From Leptodactylus fallax (Eukaryota; Chordata; Amphibia; Anura; Leptodactylidae): a stretch of DNA of 64,000 nucleotides. The position numbers and the translations under genes were made by a program. The first letter of the stretch is position 1, and each line of letters begins with the position of its first letter. The stretch covers positions 496,001 through 560,000 of the forward strand of contig CAMRHE010000358.1 of NCBI GenBank assembly GCA_947044405.1. Direction: 5' to 3'. The notes beneath the pieces are model-generated. The model did no database searches. It saw only the letters and a program-made list of their open reading frames with translations, and was not told the origin of the DNA. This document shows positions 8,751-21,615 of the stretch, piece by piece.

Positions 8751-11700
8751 CTATTAAGCATATTTTTATGCACTGGAAAACCATTTAATAATAAAATGTG
8801 TCTTGTGTCATTTTTGTACAACCACTTTTTGTACAATTTTTTTTTAAATTACAATATACATACTTATGTTTGCCAGTATATCGCACAGAAATATATAATT
8901 CAATTTTATTGGTTCCCAGGCCACCACTAGCCCTGGCAACCATGACTACAAGGGGGTCATCCACTTTCATAGTGCCATGATGAGGCTTGATGAGAGTTAA
9001 TGGAGGTTAAATTCTGGCGGTTGCAGTGGCAATACAGTTTTAGTCCTCCTGCCAATGATCTCAGAGGCGCAGTGGCAGCATAGAGGTGATGTTCCTGAAG
9101 TACACTAATGGTACATCAAGGTGCCTCAAGGAACCTGAGGCCCATGACGTATAATTATGTCAGTTTATGGGAATGGGTAAACCATTTTCTCATCGTTTCC
9201 AGAAAGTACATAAGGTACATAGGCAAAACTGTCTGAGCATAATTAAACATTTTTTTCCAGATTGGAAAATACCATGGCTACTTTCCACGTAAACATATTA
9301 GAAAAATGACTGTTATAAATATGTTAAGAGGTCCAAATTAGTTTGTTTTGACGCTAGTCAGTGCAGGTATTTTAGTGGTGGATCGAGGCCAGTTTTCAGT
9401 ATACGAGAATGTCTTGTATGTAATAATTATTTATTTGTAGATAGGAAAATAAATGACATGGTGCTCTAGTTGTTTGTTGGCATGCCATCAGGAGCCTGTT
9501 AAGCGGTAATATTTTACCTTGCCTCTCTTCTGCCAGATCATTTCATGATCATCCAGGAAAGTGATGGGAGTCTATAGCACATCATTCTGCTCATGGTCAG
9601 AGAGTGATCAGCTTGGCATAGGGCTACAGGAGAAAGGGCAAAGGCAAGTTGCCAGTCTCACTTCATGAAACAGAAAAGTGTGGCTGAAGCCTGTCTGGCC
9701 TTATTACATTATAAAAGACATCTTTTGAGTCCAACTTCTTGTGGAAATAAAAAAGACTAAGTAAACATATGGTTTTAGCGCACCTATAAAATATGCTTAA
9801 ATGCAGTTTAACTATAATACAAAGATAAATATTTTTTCTTGTTCTACTTTTTTTGTTTTTGTAAACCTCTCTGAAAACACATTAGCCCAGCAGTATGGAC
9901 AGTGGCGTGGAATGGAAATATTACAAAAAAAATGTTGGTTTAGAGAAAACTATTTAGGTATAATACTGTACTGTGCTGCATTTTAAGACTGTCTAGTCTG
10001 CGCTGACAGAAAATTTGACAGGATTAGTAAATCTGCTCCAATGTGCTACAGAAGCATTACAGCAAGAAACAAATGAGATTTTATAGGCTATTAATAAAAA
10101 GTAATGTATATGTTTGTGTATTCCCTGTAGAGATCTTTTTATTTGATGTGGCCTTTATGAGTTGTCTGCCGACTGCCATCTTGATTTCGTCTTCCACTCT
10201 GATATGGTTCCCATAATGCAGACCACATTTCCCATAATTTTAATTCCTGGAATACTGGTCAGTAAGCATTTGTAGAATTTCGTGATGATTTTGAGGTGAA
10301 TTCCGCCTCAAATCCAGCGCCAAATTCCAATCTCATTCTGCCTCCCACTGTTTTCAATGGGAGACAGTGATTAAAGCAGGACGCTGACAAAAAAAAGTGC
10401 CCTGTGGATACCATGGATGGTTCCACTACAGAGTGTGAAGTGACCCACTTTACTGAGGCTCATTCATCTGGAAACCAAAAACTACTATTCTCAAAGAAGC
10501 TCCGATGCCTGATCACGGACGAATGGAAGTCCATAAGCCTCCCAACTACAGCTGTAGCTAAACCTAAATTAAATGTACTAATACTAGGAACGCCTTACGG
10601 CACAATGGAGGACGTAAATGTTGTTATTGGTTTGATGCCCTCTCTTTTTATTGTAAACCTGTATTTAATATTGTTATCTACACACTATACAGATTCACCT
10701 CCTCTCGCCCTTGTTATTTATCTGTTCTCTTACATATTTTTTTCATTGGCTCTTTTACCTCTGTTTTGCAGTTTCCAGTTTTTAAGTGTCTTTATGGCTC
10801 ATACTCCTGAACACAGATTCACTTCTTTTACATCCAGGCAATCCGGCTGATATAGTGTTGTCTTCATTGCTCCAAACTGTGAAACTTTCCGTTTAGTATG
10901 ACATACTGTTGTGTATCGGCAGTTGAGAATAAGATTGATGCTATTCGGTAATTTTGTTTTAGGACTACATGGATACAGATGTGTCTGTCTGTTGCTGAAC
11001 AAACAGAAGATGGATATCCATCACTATATGGAGCATCCCTCCATATAGCAATGAAGAAGGATCTCCATTGCTTTCAGCAGCAGAGTTTGTCTATACTGTA
11101 TGGGCATCAACAACTACAGAGGAGTTCCATGCACCCCTACAGGCTGTATCGTTGTGTATTACTCAACATTTTGTGCTGTTTTTATTTGTCTCAAAAAGGT
11201 AATTGAAAAAAAAAAAAAAGCGTAAACATTCGACATATCTAAGTTTTCCCACAATGCCTTACTTGCATAGATGATGTCGCGACCATAGCAGGTCTATTTT
11301 CTTAATACTGTATACTGATTTTGTTTGCAATAAGCAGCTGACGAGAAAGGTAAAAGTTAGTTGAGCCGCAGTCATGTGACCTCTTCCTAGTTTCAGTACA
11401 AGATTTATTTTGGCGTGACAGATGTCTCAGGCATGCTCTTATGTGTTGGAGATATAGCCCACCTAAATAACTTCTCCTTACACCATTAATCATGTGACAC
11501 TCTTCCAGGAAAAATGTCCTTAGTTTAGCAGGCTGCTGTGTATCACCAATATTGAGCTATGTAAAGCAAGTACTGTATAACACCCATTTCTCGAGGGATG
11601 AAGCCAGCACTATGTTGCTTTGTTATTGTATCTGCTGTGACTATGCAGAAACTAAATGGCAATGGTACTAAAATTACTACAAGCACTATTAATTCTAGCA

Positions 11701-12507
11701 ATGTTATTTATGTCACCTAAAATGGTCAGAGACTTCTCCTCCCACACAATAACTGAATTTAGCAAGGTTTCCATCTTTATCCAGGTCAATTCCTAGAAGG
11801 ACATCTATAGCTTTGACACAGAACGGTGTAAGTTAAAGTATGGCATAACGTACGGTATAATCAAGCCAAACGTGTATAAGTTAAGCTGCTCAGTCAAAAA
11901 ACGATAACGGAATAAAGTTCACATTGTATCCTAGTCATATTTTCATTGACAATGTTTTTTGAAGGCCACCACCTGCATGAGCAATACTTATTTTACTCTG
12001 GTGGTTATGGCTACATCCATGGATGTGTTGAAATCCCTGGAAATGTACAGTCGGTAGAGTATAATGAATATTTTTAGTGTGTTACTGTCTAATTTCTGAA
12101 GCCATTAGCTACTCAGAGTACTCTATATACATGTGTGCTGGGTAGTCTGAGACACTCCCCCTGCTCTGAGTTGGTCCTTCTAATAGGTATGGGGAGTGTC
12201 TTACACCACTAAAACACAACAGGGCAGATTTATTATGCCTTGTATTCTAGTTTTATATGGCATATAAGGCATATAAAGTTGTAACAGTACTAGCCTCACC
12301 CCTTTCTTGAAGGGGAATGTGATGAGGAGGTTTAGATTTCAGTGCAGGCACAGGGCTCTGAGAGTGCACCACATACATGAAGAGGCATGCATCTCATTAT
12401 AAATAAGGCACATGGTTCCCAGCACCAAAGATATGAAGACCGGCATTTAGTATGTCAGTCTCCAAAAATTGCCCCCAGTGTTCACAGGGCAGTCTGAGAA
12501 ATTGAAT

Positions 12508-12612
12508 TTAATAAATAAATAAATAAATAAATACACACATATGCTGTATATATACTGTATATTGAAAAAAAAAAAAAAATTATATATATATACACACACA
12601 CACACATATACA
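12508..12612. repeat. compound simple repeat (TAAA)n, (TA)n, poly-A, (CA)n
   Basis: Consecutive short tandem tracts: AAAT tetranucleotides, TA dinucleotides, an A run, TA again and CA/TA. They directly precede the left end of the mariner-type MITE at 12613. Confidence 0.9.
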
Positions 12613-12995
12613 CAGGTTCATCTCAATAATTTAGAATATCTTTATATCTTTGAAACGTTTATTTATTTCAGTAATTTAATTAAAAAAGTGACCTTCTATA
12701 TTTTCTAGATTCTTTACACACAGAGTGTTCTATTTCAAGTGTTTTATTTCTGTAAATGTTGATTATGGATCACAGGTAATGAAAACCCAAATCTAAGAAA
12801 ATTAGAATATTGTAAAAAAGTTCAGTATTGTAAATTCAGTGTTAACCTGCCAAGGTTTCCTAAGCCTTTAAATGGTCCCTCAGTCTAGTTCAGTAGGACA
12901 CACAATCATGGAAGACGCTGATTATGAATTGTATTACTGAATTACTGAAATGAATGAACGTTTCAAAGATATTCTAATTTATTGAGATGCACCTG
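12613..12995. mobile_element. mariner-type MITE, copy 1
   Basis: A 383-bp non-coding element with inverted ends of the form CAGGTGCATCTCAATAAATT and a right-hand TA flank (12996-12997). The left end reads CAGGTTCATCTCAATAATTT. The interior matches, in reverse orientation, the element at 54275-54651. TA target and roughly 45-bp inverted repeats fit a Tc1/mariner deletion derivative. Confidence 0.8.
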
Positions 12996-14273
12996 TATAT
13001 AGAAGTTAAAATAAAATTCAGTGTTGTAAAAGAACAAAACCTAAAAAAATACAAATTACATTTTATATTAAAAAGCACAATATATTAATGAAATCTCCAC
13101 ATACATTGTTTTCTTGGAATCATCACAGCATGTTCTGTGTTATTATAAATAATCAATTCTGGCGTGAGTAATAAAGGAAATCTACGCCAATTCCTACCTG
13201 GCGTATATTTCCATTCTGGCGTAGGGACATGAGGAAGATTTATGAAAAGGCCAGAGCCTTTTAATAAATTGCTTGTTCCCTGCGCCAGCCAGAGCCTTTA
13301 TTAACACTGGCGTATGATAGAAGGAAGGCCAAAATGGTGTGTTTCTGGAGGCATTAAATTGTGCTCTTTATGATGCACTATAGAATAGAGCACAGCCTAT
13401 AAAATTATTTTACTTTCCGTGCAACAATGCTTGGACATAATGGAGTAATGGCCATAAATAAAAAATTACTGAACAACCAGATTTATAACCACTTTACTGC
13501 TGACAGACTCCGTTTAAGTAGATGAATTTGAAACAAACATGATACATATGTTGAAAGATACAAAAGGAACTAACTGTCAAATGTACCTTATATATGAATA
13601 AGATTAACACCTTTAGGTTAGACTTCTGTAAAATACTCAAATACATGAGCCTATTAATAAAAAAATCATAGTAAAAAGTATAAAATGTATATAGGTTATA
13701 TCTGGTTGAGTTCCGAGGTGTGTGAAAAGTAATCTATACGTGAAATATTTTTCATTAACTATCTTGTACACTGTAAAATATTTCAAGAACATAGTCTTAA
13801 GACACCTTTAAACCTAACCTTGTGCTAACTAAAAACTCAGGTCTGACAAGAGAGGAGTACAATATCTCATTTCACATAACTAACATTTAAAACGGTGATC
13901 CAGTCTTATAAAACGGTCGGCCATCAATATTCGATTGGAGGGGCCCACTGTTGGCATCTTAGTGGTTCAACTGTTTGAATGGCTGAGTCTCTTGGATGTC
14001 AAACAAACGAGTGATTTACGCTAAAAAGTGATCATTTTCTTAGTTTTAAACATACAGTAGACATTTGGACAAATAATTATATTGTTTTCGGCACTTCTAA
14101 CTAGAATGTGCAAGGTAAAATCACATAGACAACAAGGATGGGCAAGGAAGGAATCTTATTGTATAGCTTACTGCAAGTAGTGAACCCAAGTTTTGTTTTG
14201 GTTTTTTTTTTCAATCAACTTTCACATTGTAACTGGTGGAACTGTGCTTGAATAGTAGAGAATCTCTACTTAC

Positions 14274-14396
14274 CCACACAAGAAGAGTAGGTAGGGTCTG
14301 GAACAAAGCCTTGTTTACAAGTACATCTAAAGCTGCCGATAGTATTTAAGCATTCCCCATTAGGACATACACCTTGCATGTAGCATTCATTAATAT
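14274..14396 (-). CDS. ltbp1: ltbp1 exon 6: calcium-binding EGF-like module
   Basis: The exon completes split codon Asp298 and encodes residues 299-338, a single EGF-like module. It starts DINEC, the calcium-binding consensus, and has six cysteines in canonical spacing. CLNTIGSFRC fits the Asn beta-hydroxylation pattern C-x-[DN]-x4-[FY]-x-C. The acceptor is TTTTGCAG and the donor GTAAGT. One exon per EGF module with phase 1 borders is the standard arrangement in LTBPs and fibrillins. In the protein it links the first 8-Cys module to the second TB module. Confidence 0.95.
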
Positions 14397-14640
14397 CTGC
14401 AAAAGAAAAAAAAATGTTAAATATTGGAATGAAAGCATATCTAAAAGAGACAGTTTTTCATAAATGAATAGTACAAGTAAATATAAAAAAAACTTTTTAA
14501 TATATCTGGTTAAAGAAAAATGCTTCTTTCTCCATTTATCAGGATGCTTTCTTCCACCTCCCTTTACTGTTTTCACTAATACAACCCGTATCCAGAGAGC
14601 AAATATGGATGAATTACTTCTAACATAGAAGGATGCTATA

Positions 14641-14643
14641 GAG

Positions 14644-14691
<48 letters not shown>

Positions 14692-14692
14692 G
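14641..14692. repeat. (GA)n microsatellite
   Basis: A purine-only tract with about 20 GA dinucleotides and three interruptions, some 250 bp inside the 3' splice site of ltbp1 intron 5 (the minus strand reads TC repeats). Confidence 0.9.
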
Positions 14693-15779
14693 GGATGTGG
14701 AGGAAAGCAGATTGATAAATGGAGATAGAAGCATTTTTCTTTAATAAGATAAATTACAAATCGTGTATATACACTTGTATTATTCATTTATGAAAAGTTG
14801 CTATAATTGGAGCTACACTTTTAGTAGCATAAAACATGTTTCAATACATAGAAGCAAGACACCATATGTCAAATATGTACACTTGCAGGGATTGCACTGA
14901 TAACCCGAACGTTGTACTGTATGTTCATAGGTAATGCCCATTTACAATATAGAAATTGGGACCAGTAGATTAAATTCTTGGAATTATTATGACACATGAA
15001 GAAAATGGAAGAAGTAAAGGAAAATTAACCTTTCCAGCTTGTTGTCTTGGATTGAAAAAACATGAACAAGGAAGTGCACCGTGTCCTGCTAAAACAATGC
15101 TCTAACACAGAAATAATCCTACTCACTGCCCATGGCAGAAGGGTTGCCAATGTGGCAAGTGAAATGGCCGCATATGTGGTTCAGCCAGGGTTTTTGCCTC
15201 CAAGTTCTATAAAATAAATGAAATTATCTGAGGGTGGTCTTCTGTCAAACAGTTTATAATCCTACTGGTTCACTACACTTGGCAGAAAAAGTTTTTTGTA
15301 AGACATTCTGAAATATAAGAAAAACCCAGAAGAGTGTATAAAACTCATAAGGGTACAGACTCTTCAAGAAGAGCCAAAATACAACACTAACAAAAATAAA
15401 TGCTATTCCCCTTAGAAACTGTAGATTCAAATCACATAGGCAAAGTCTCCTCACATCTGTCCTTTGGCTTTGAAACAACATCATTTATTCCTGCGGTCTA
15501 TGTCTTTTAGAACACCTTTGCACTTCACCTATGTCCTGCCAGGTAGGCCTTGGCAGGACATATAGAGACTATAGTCTCTAGTCCCAGAAGACTTACAGCT
15601 ACCTACGGCTTTGTACAATTCTACTCAATGTAAACACTACTCAACCATCACAGACTAATCTACATAGAGCTCTCTCTGGTGTCCTACTCAATCTCTCCAC
15701 TGCACTCCCCTCCTTCTGTCACGCTTGGGAAAGGGAACTTTGATGAACACCAATGTCTCTGATGCTTCCAACTGTGAAC

Positions 15780-15960
15780 AACAGGTTCCTGTCCTTTACC
15801 ATCGCAGGTTCACCAACATTCCTGAGACCTGCCGGTGTAGACTGGACAGGGGGATAACATCACATATATGGTGGGGATATCAGATACAAAATTTCTTATC
15901 CTATTGGGTGTGATATGGCTGGCTTCTCTGTACCACAATCCCCTTCTTCCTCTTTATGTT
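15780..15960 (+). pseudogene. relic of an L1/Tx1-like ORF2 C-terminal region
   Basis: A plus-strand frame reads CRCRLDRGITSHIWWGYQI, which resembles the C-terminal zinc-knuckle-like motif of L1-clade ORF2 proteins (Cys/Arg-rich stretch followed by H-I-W-W). Only a fragment is present and no reverse transcriptase is visible. This is a judgement from motif memory and would need a translated search against LINE proteins. Confidence 0.4.
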
Positions 15961-17297
15961 CTTTTCAACATACAAGAGGTCAGTAGCTAGTTTCTTTCTT
16001 CAGGCTGAGTAAAAAGTTGTCTCCTGACACCAGGAAACCCCAACTATTGAGAAGCAGTTCACTGAATTCTCCCTTCTTTATAGAATGGAAGACACCAGAC
16101 ATACATGATAGACATGCTTGAAGACTAAGTCAACAGGACATTTCAAAGCCCAGCAAGATTTACTGTGGCCTTTTTTCTAACTTTTGTGGTGCTTTTTGAG
16201 TCTATGCCCAATTTCATTAGCGATAAGTTGGGAAAGAGACATTCACTTTATAACATTGGAAATTCCATCATTTTTGGCTTCCATTTGGAAAAATACTGTA
16301 ACTAGTACTTATGGAGGTGGAAGAAAGATTTCCCCTTAAGACTGACCCTTTATTTTCTATGGGCCAACACACAACCATGTTTTTCAAAGGTAAGTGTGGA
16401 GGTCTGTGAGCCTGGACAAAAAACTCCTGACAAGTCCTATTCCTCACTGTTTTGCTGTGTAGGCTCATTCACTGAAATGTATAGGTCTGTGGAAAGTATG
16501 GCCAGCTCAATGATACCATTCATGCGTTGCCTGTTCCATTTTCTCATGGAGCGGTACATGCAATCTGTCATGTGCATGTAGCCTTAGTGTGTAATTATAC
16601 ACACATAAATGCTGACTGTACATTACAAGGAGGCACATGCTACAGTACAGTATTTTTCCTATAAACTATAATTTGCCTATAACTCATTTGCTAATCTACA
16701 GCATTACCAGCTGTGTCAATCTGCAGCCGGTAATGAATAAAATATGAGCACAATAAGCACGTAATAACATGAAGTCATGAGTATGTAATGAATAATTACA
16801 TTCAGCGTTTATAGGGGCCAGAACACACAGAAAACTTGTTAAAACTGAATACTGCTGTATCATTGAAAGTTCATAAAACCAGCATTGTGGGGAGCAGCTC
16901 CGTGTTACACAATATTAGAAGCATTTGTCAGAGGATGCATACACTTCTATTTAAGGCCATAAAGGTTCTTTCCGCTGTATTTTTAACTTCAGAATAGATA
17001 ACAGAATGAAACCAGTGACAAACTTGGAAAAGTGTATATAGCTAGATGAAAGAGACTAATATAAAAAACAAGTAGAATAGTTTTAACAAAATTCTTTTTT
17101 TTTTCTGAAATGAGGCATTGAACTACTGTATATTAGAATTAGACAATTTCAGAATGTGAAGCCCAGAGATGTGCCAAATTTAGAGAGACTTCTTGCAAAT
17201 TTCAGTGCATCTTTCTGAGTGGGGTTGTTTGCCTGTCCCTGAAAATCAGTTTTTCTATGCTTTAGTAGTCTAAGACACTCCTGACTATTCTTTAGAT

Positions 17298-17454
17298 CAG
17301 GGGTAGGCAACCTTCCGCACTTCAGCTGTTGTAAAACTACAACTCCCAGCCTGCACACTTGTTCTGCTGTTCTTGGAACTCCCATGAAAGTGAGTGGAGC
17401 ATGTTGGGAGTTGTAGTTTCACAGCAGCTGGAGTGCCGAAGGTTGCTGACCCTG
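17298..17454. mobile_element. hAT-type MITE, 157-bp foldback
   Basis: A nearly full palindrome with ends CAGGGGTAGGCAACCTTC and CAGGGTCAGCAACCTTC. It is flanked by a perfect 8-bp duplication CTTTAGAT (17290-17297 and 17455-17462). The arms include the ACTACAACTCCCA/TGGGAGTTGTAGT motif common in amphibian and fish foldback elements. A related stub (GGGGTCAGCAACTCCGCACTC region) occurs near 37330. Confidence 0.85.
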
Positions 17455-18402
17455 CTTTAGATGGTACAGCTGAGAGCAGAGTGCATCAAAAAGTACAACT
17501 GAGGCCATTTTAAAGAAACAAAGAAGGGCCTGGGAATGGCTTGAAGTGCACCGGAAAGGACTACAAAGCGAGTACCAGTACTTTAACCATGAATTATGCA
17601 TTTAATGAGAATTCTTTACCATTAGCTAAAAAAACATCTGAAGCTGGAAAACAAACGCAAACAACTTGGAGAACATATTTCATTTATTGGATGCCTCATA
17701 CTGTATATACCACCATCATGACACAGGGTGGAACGAGCACCGCCCAGTTCAAGCTAAATAAGCAAATATTACAGACCATAAAACAATATAATTTGGTGAC
17801 CTAGGCTATTGCTCTATGAGGACTTGGTCACAAAATTGCTTGTGCAACCTTATTTCTGTAGGTAAACAATGAGGTCATGTAACAATCACAGTGATTTTAT
17901 GCAATCTTTTCTAGACCAAACATTAGGCAAATTAATTTTGCTCATTAATTTCCATAATGACTTCTATGCATTTTTAACCATACCTATAATATAACAAGCT
18001 ATTCCCTCTTGCATACGCTGTTCCTTTAAAAACATACATTGTTATAGGAAACCTGAAATAACACAGTCTCTATGGAAACACGCAAAGGATTTTCCAATAT
18101 CACTTCTTATACAGCGTACACTTTTTCATTTATCTTTGGCTAATATGTTAAACAATTAACTCTCAGAAATAAACCTCCATTTCCAAGTGTCTATAAATGA
18201 AGGATAATCTTCCATAATGATAATGTGCAACATATAAATCCTGACTAGTAAATAAAATATTTATAAGTAACTAGACATCCTCCTGTTTATGTAATAAATG
18301 AAGAAAAATACTGTTACTACTACTACTAATAATAATAATAATAAAGCGTAATCTGAGTGTGTGACTACTTATTATTGTATTAGCAACTGTGGAAAATCCT
18401 GA

Positions 18403-18715
18403 GGGTAATTCACACGGAGAAATTTGCTGCGGATTTGGGGGCAGATTTCGCCCCTGAATCCGGGGCAGATTCCTCCCAGAATCCGCCTCTCATTGTTTTC
18501 AATGGGAGGCAGAGATCGCAGCAGGATGCGGAAAAAAGAAGCATCCTGCTCGATCTTGCCGCGGATTCCACGGCTGATTCAGCCGTGGGATCCGCGGCTC
18601 GAGACTCCCTGCTGATTAGGCCCATTCATCCGGGCCTAATCAAGAGCAGGATGCCGCGATGGAATGCCGATGTACTGCAGGAATTCCTCTTCATTTTCCG
18701 CCGTGTGAAATACAC
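18403..18715. mobile_element. palindromic Harbinger-like MITE, GC-richer than surroundings
   Basis: A 313-bp element with inverted ends GGGTAATTCACACGG and GTGTATTTCACACGG. It is flanked by TGA and TAA, a possible 3-bp duplication with one change. The interior has repeated GGATTC/CCGCGG motifs and a TTTTCAATGGGAGGCAGAG core shared with about 10350. Overlapping frames on both strands through it are by-products of the palindrome. Confidence 0.55.
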
Positions 18716-19163
18716 TAACGCATCAAAAGGATAAATGTACTGAAAAATCATACTGCGGCAAAAAATAGGGACTTAATACAAATTCAATACTGGAGACAAG
18801 TAAAGTGATATATAATAAAAAAAACTCTGCATAAATAAATAAATGCCATTAAACAAGTTCTCTAGTTTTTGAAAAAAACTGAAGAGTTCTAAATGTTGTA
18901 TAATACTGCTACTAATGATGAATAGACACTAGTCACCTCTACATGCCCTGCCCATCCATGCTCTCATGGATCCTGCCAGTCTTCCGGCAATCAGTAGCCA
19001 CACCAGTCTCATGTTGTACTACTGGCATCATCACTCATAGCAGAGCCGTGATGCCTGTAAGTATGGCACCTCTGAGGCCACTGATCTGACTGTCCCTTTA
19101 AGTAACCCTCATTCATCTCCTATAGCAGTGTATTACAATATTGGAATAGATTCCACAACTTAC

Positions 19164-19235
19164 CCTGGCAGAATGTAGCATTTATGCGCTTGTAACCCTG
19201 AGGACACTCCATGTACTGGGAATTTGATGAATGGG
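19164..19235 (-). CDS. ltbp1: ltbp1 exon 5: end of first 8-Cys module
   Basis: A 72-bp exon. It completes split codon Thr274 and encodes HSSNSQYMECPQGYKRINAT then FCQ (residues 275-297). It supplies the last two cysteines of the first 8-Cys module and an N-A-T glycosylation sequon. The acceptor is TTCTTTACAG and the donor GTAAGT. The matching mammalian segment is the short linker rich in Ser/Asn/Tyr before MECLPGYKR. The exon is too short for a standard frame search and was found by frame and splice-site continuity. Confidence 0.92.
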
Positions 19236-20001
19236 CTGTAAAGAAACAATAATGTTGTTAATACAAAGACTCCAATACACAAATCTGCAGCATTGCCGAT
19301 AAGTTGGAAATGGATTTTTCAAATTAAAAAATGTCGGCTCTTAGTAGGCTTTCTCTCATTTCCTTTCTTCTTTGCATAGCCTGCATATGCTAAAAAAGAC
19401 ACATTATTTGGCTTTGTAATAAAGTCAGATACTGCTTAAAAAGGAGTCTGTCAGTAGAAAGATGGCCATGTAGGGGCCTTCACACTGCACATAATGGGAC
19501 CTTTGTTATGCCAGACTACTGCTTCCATATCAAGACATTCAACCTTTAATATGATAATGACCTTGCAAGTGCTACCCTGGGCGGTCCCGTGGCTTTAAGT
19601 GCAGAGGGCAATCCACTGCCTAACACTGCCTATGTCACTTTGAGTAACACGCAGACACTAGCTCCTAGCCGAAAACCTTGCTCATGAATCTCCCCCCTCT
19701 GGCAGTACTGTCCTCTCTGGCGCATTACAGGTGACTGTACTAAACTTATATTGGAACAGAGATTCAGAAGTGGGGTCCGTGTCATTAAATCTGATATGGT
19801 GGTGTTAAGTGTCCATTCGCAATGTGAGCCAACCACCTCTCCATTCAAGCACTATCTAGCAGCTGTATGGCTTTTGGGATTGGGGTCACATATTCCAGTG
19901 CTCGCTAGAGGACCCAGTGGGCGGTTTCCCACCAATGGAACATTATCTCCACCCATCCAATGGATACATGATAAATGCTTTTTGGCTGGAACACCACTTT
20001 A

Positions 20002-20084
20002 GGCCAGGGTCCCACATGGCGTAAACGCCACGGAAAAGACCGGAGCCTTTTTTTTACCGCAGGACACTATGTGGGACCTTAGCC
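20002..20084. mobile_element. 83-bp Harbinger-like mini-element
   Basis: The inverted ends GGCCAGGGTCCCACATGG and GGCTAAGGTCCCACATAG are flanked by TTA on both sides (19999-20001 and 20085-20087). This matches the 3-bp TTA/TAA duplication of PIF/Harbinger elements. It has no coding capacity. Confidence 0.65.
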
Positions 20085-20329
20085 TTAAGGTGAATCCACA
20101 AAACTGTCTTTGTCGCCCATAGCAAACACTCAGCTCTCAACTTTTACTTCTTAAACTGCTGGAATAAAATGAAAGCTATGCTGTGAGTGGTTGTTAAAAG
20201 CAACAAAGATAGTTTTCTTTTGGACAGTTTTGACAAATCTGCAACTAATTGTGCCACTAAATGGGTCCCAAATCATGTTTTAATGTCAGAATGCATCTTT
20301 CTGGGGTTCGCAGGAATATCACATCCTAA

Positions 20330-20431
20330 GGCTAAGGCCACACCCTGCTGAAAAACTATGGTTTTTGTTGCATTTTGTTGCTGTTTTTTGAGTCAAAGCC
20401 AGCAGCTTTTTCACTACGTGTGGCCTCAGCC
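20330..20431. mobile_element. 102-bp sister element of 20002-20084
   Basis: The ends are GGCTAAGGCCACACC and GGCTGAGGCCACACG. Left and right flanks are TAA and TTA. The terminal GGCTAAGG/CCACA pattern links it to the element 250 bp away, but the interior differs. Confidence 0.5.
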
Positions 20432-21374
20432 TTATACAGATTTTGTCTGAGTTTCAAGCCCTTATTAGACATACTGACATGATAAAATTCTGGCGGCCTT
20501 CCAAACAGAGGAAATGGACACAATGATCTGTACAGCAAAATATGTGGTATAGCACTGTGTATGAGCAGTATATAATTTCTATTTTAGTACGGTATTTTTT
20601 TTATCAATAAAATCTATTTTTAGCAAGCACATTAGGTTTTAATATACATGGATAGAAACATTACTCACTTCACCGATCCTCCATTACTGCTCCTGTAATG
20701 CTACCCAGGATCTCTGTCGACATGCAGGAAATAACGCTCAGCCAATCTCAGGTTGTAGCAGGTCATTGCTGCAGTCAACAATTTGTTCAGAAGCCATTTC
20801 ATGTGTGTGTCAAGAGTAAAGAGTAGTGGTGGACCAAAGAATGGCAATGGTAGGGGATTGGTGAGTATTATTTCTTATCCACATATCTATTCCATCTTCA
20901 TCAGGATTGCAAGTGTTTTCCCTATCTCCTAGTGAACACTCTGACTTACCCGCTGTCTCAACATGGAGTGTACAGGAGGTCGCAGCTCCCACTACCCAGT
21001 AGACTACATGCATGCTCTGTTGTGTCAGGTGAGTGGCTTTCACATTACTATTACACATTTTACTGGCTGGAAGATGAGCCGAGGGAGCCCAGGAGAGGCG
21101 AGGCAAGGTGAGTATAAGTGTTCATTAATTTACCACACCTTGCCTGGGGCTCCAATTATTATATTCTAGGGTCTGAAGAGACGCCAGCTCAGGATATAAT
21201 AATAGCACTTACTGTACATTTCATGCGAAACAAGTTTAGGCAGAAACACCCCAGAGTATAACAGTGATTCGTGGATGACAATCGAACCTGAAACTTTTGT
21301 AAAATGTGTTGTTTTTTTTTTTTTTTCAAGGAAAGAACATCTCTGTAGTATGGTGCCATATGGAGGAACAAATT

Positions 21375-21615
21375 GGGGCACATTTACCAATAGAAGCCTG
21401 ACATTTTTTGCTCAACCTGGACCGATTCTTTTGATTTTTTGGTGCAATGGAGACACATTGCCACATTGGAAAAATGAGACAGAATTTTGACGAGTCGGAA
21501 AATTAGACAGATTTATGAAGGTCCGTACGACAGACTTATAAATATGTATAAAACCATGAGTAAGATTTGTAGTTTTAGACAGTGCAAACTTTGACAGTAT
21601 TGATAAATGTGCTCC
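21375..21615. mobile_element. 241-bp palindromic MITE of unknown class
   Basis: The inverted ends GGGGCACATTTACCAATA and GGAGCACATTTATCAATA are flanked by ATT on both sides. Internal phrases such as CAGTGCAAACTTTGACAG recur in a decayed copy at about 55449-55570. The superfamily is unclear; the 3-bp duplication would fit Harbinger-like elements. Confidence 0.55.

Larger units (their letters stand above)
7219..14273 (-). other. ltbp1: ltbp1 intron 6
   Basis: 7055 bp, phase 1. It contains the truncated retroposed fragment 7420-7702, amphibian-type dispersed repeats at about 8060-8750, a partial palindromic repeat near 10268-10390 (sharing a CCTCCCA...TTTTCAATGGGAG core with 18403-18715), simple repeats at 12508-12612 and a mariner-type MITE at 12613-12995. 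From 13160 to 13320 repeated TGGCG/CGCCA motifs suggest another decayed palindromic element. From 8790 to 10260, 10850 to 12500 and 13330 to 14270 I see no gene. Confidence 0.8.
14397..19163 (-). other. ltbp1: ltbp1 intron 5
   Basis: 4767 bp, phase 1. It holds a GA microsatellite (14641-14692), a decayed L1-like fragment (about 15780-15960), a hAT-type MITE (17298-17454) and a 313-bp palindromic element (18403-18715). From 16000 to 17290 and from 17480 to 18390 I see no gene or clear repeat. Confidence 0.8.

Noticed and set aside
10404..10850. 148-codon open frame, the longest not in a transposase
   Set aside because: It begins at the edge of a decayed palindromic repeat, its second half is hydrophobic only because the DNA is T-rich, and no domain or splice structure supports it.
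18410..18734. Overlapping frames on both strands around 18.4-18.7 kb
   Set aside because: They arise because the palindromic MITE is GC-richer and stop-poor; no protein family is recognisable.
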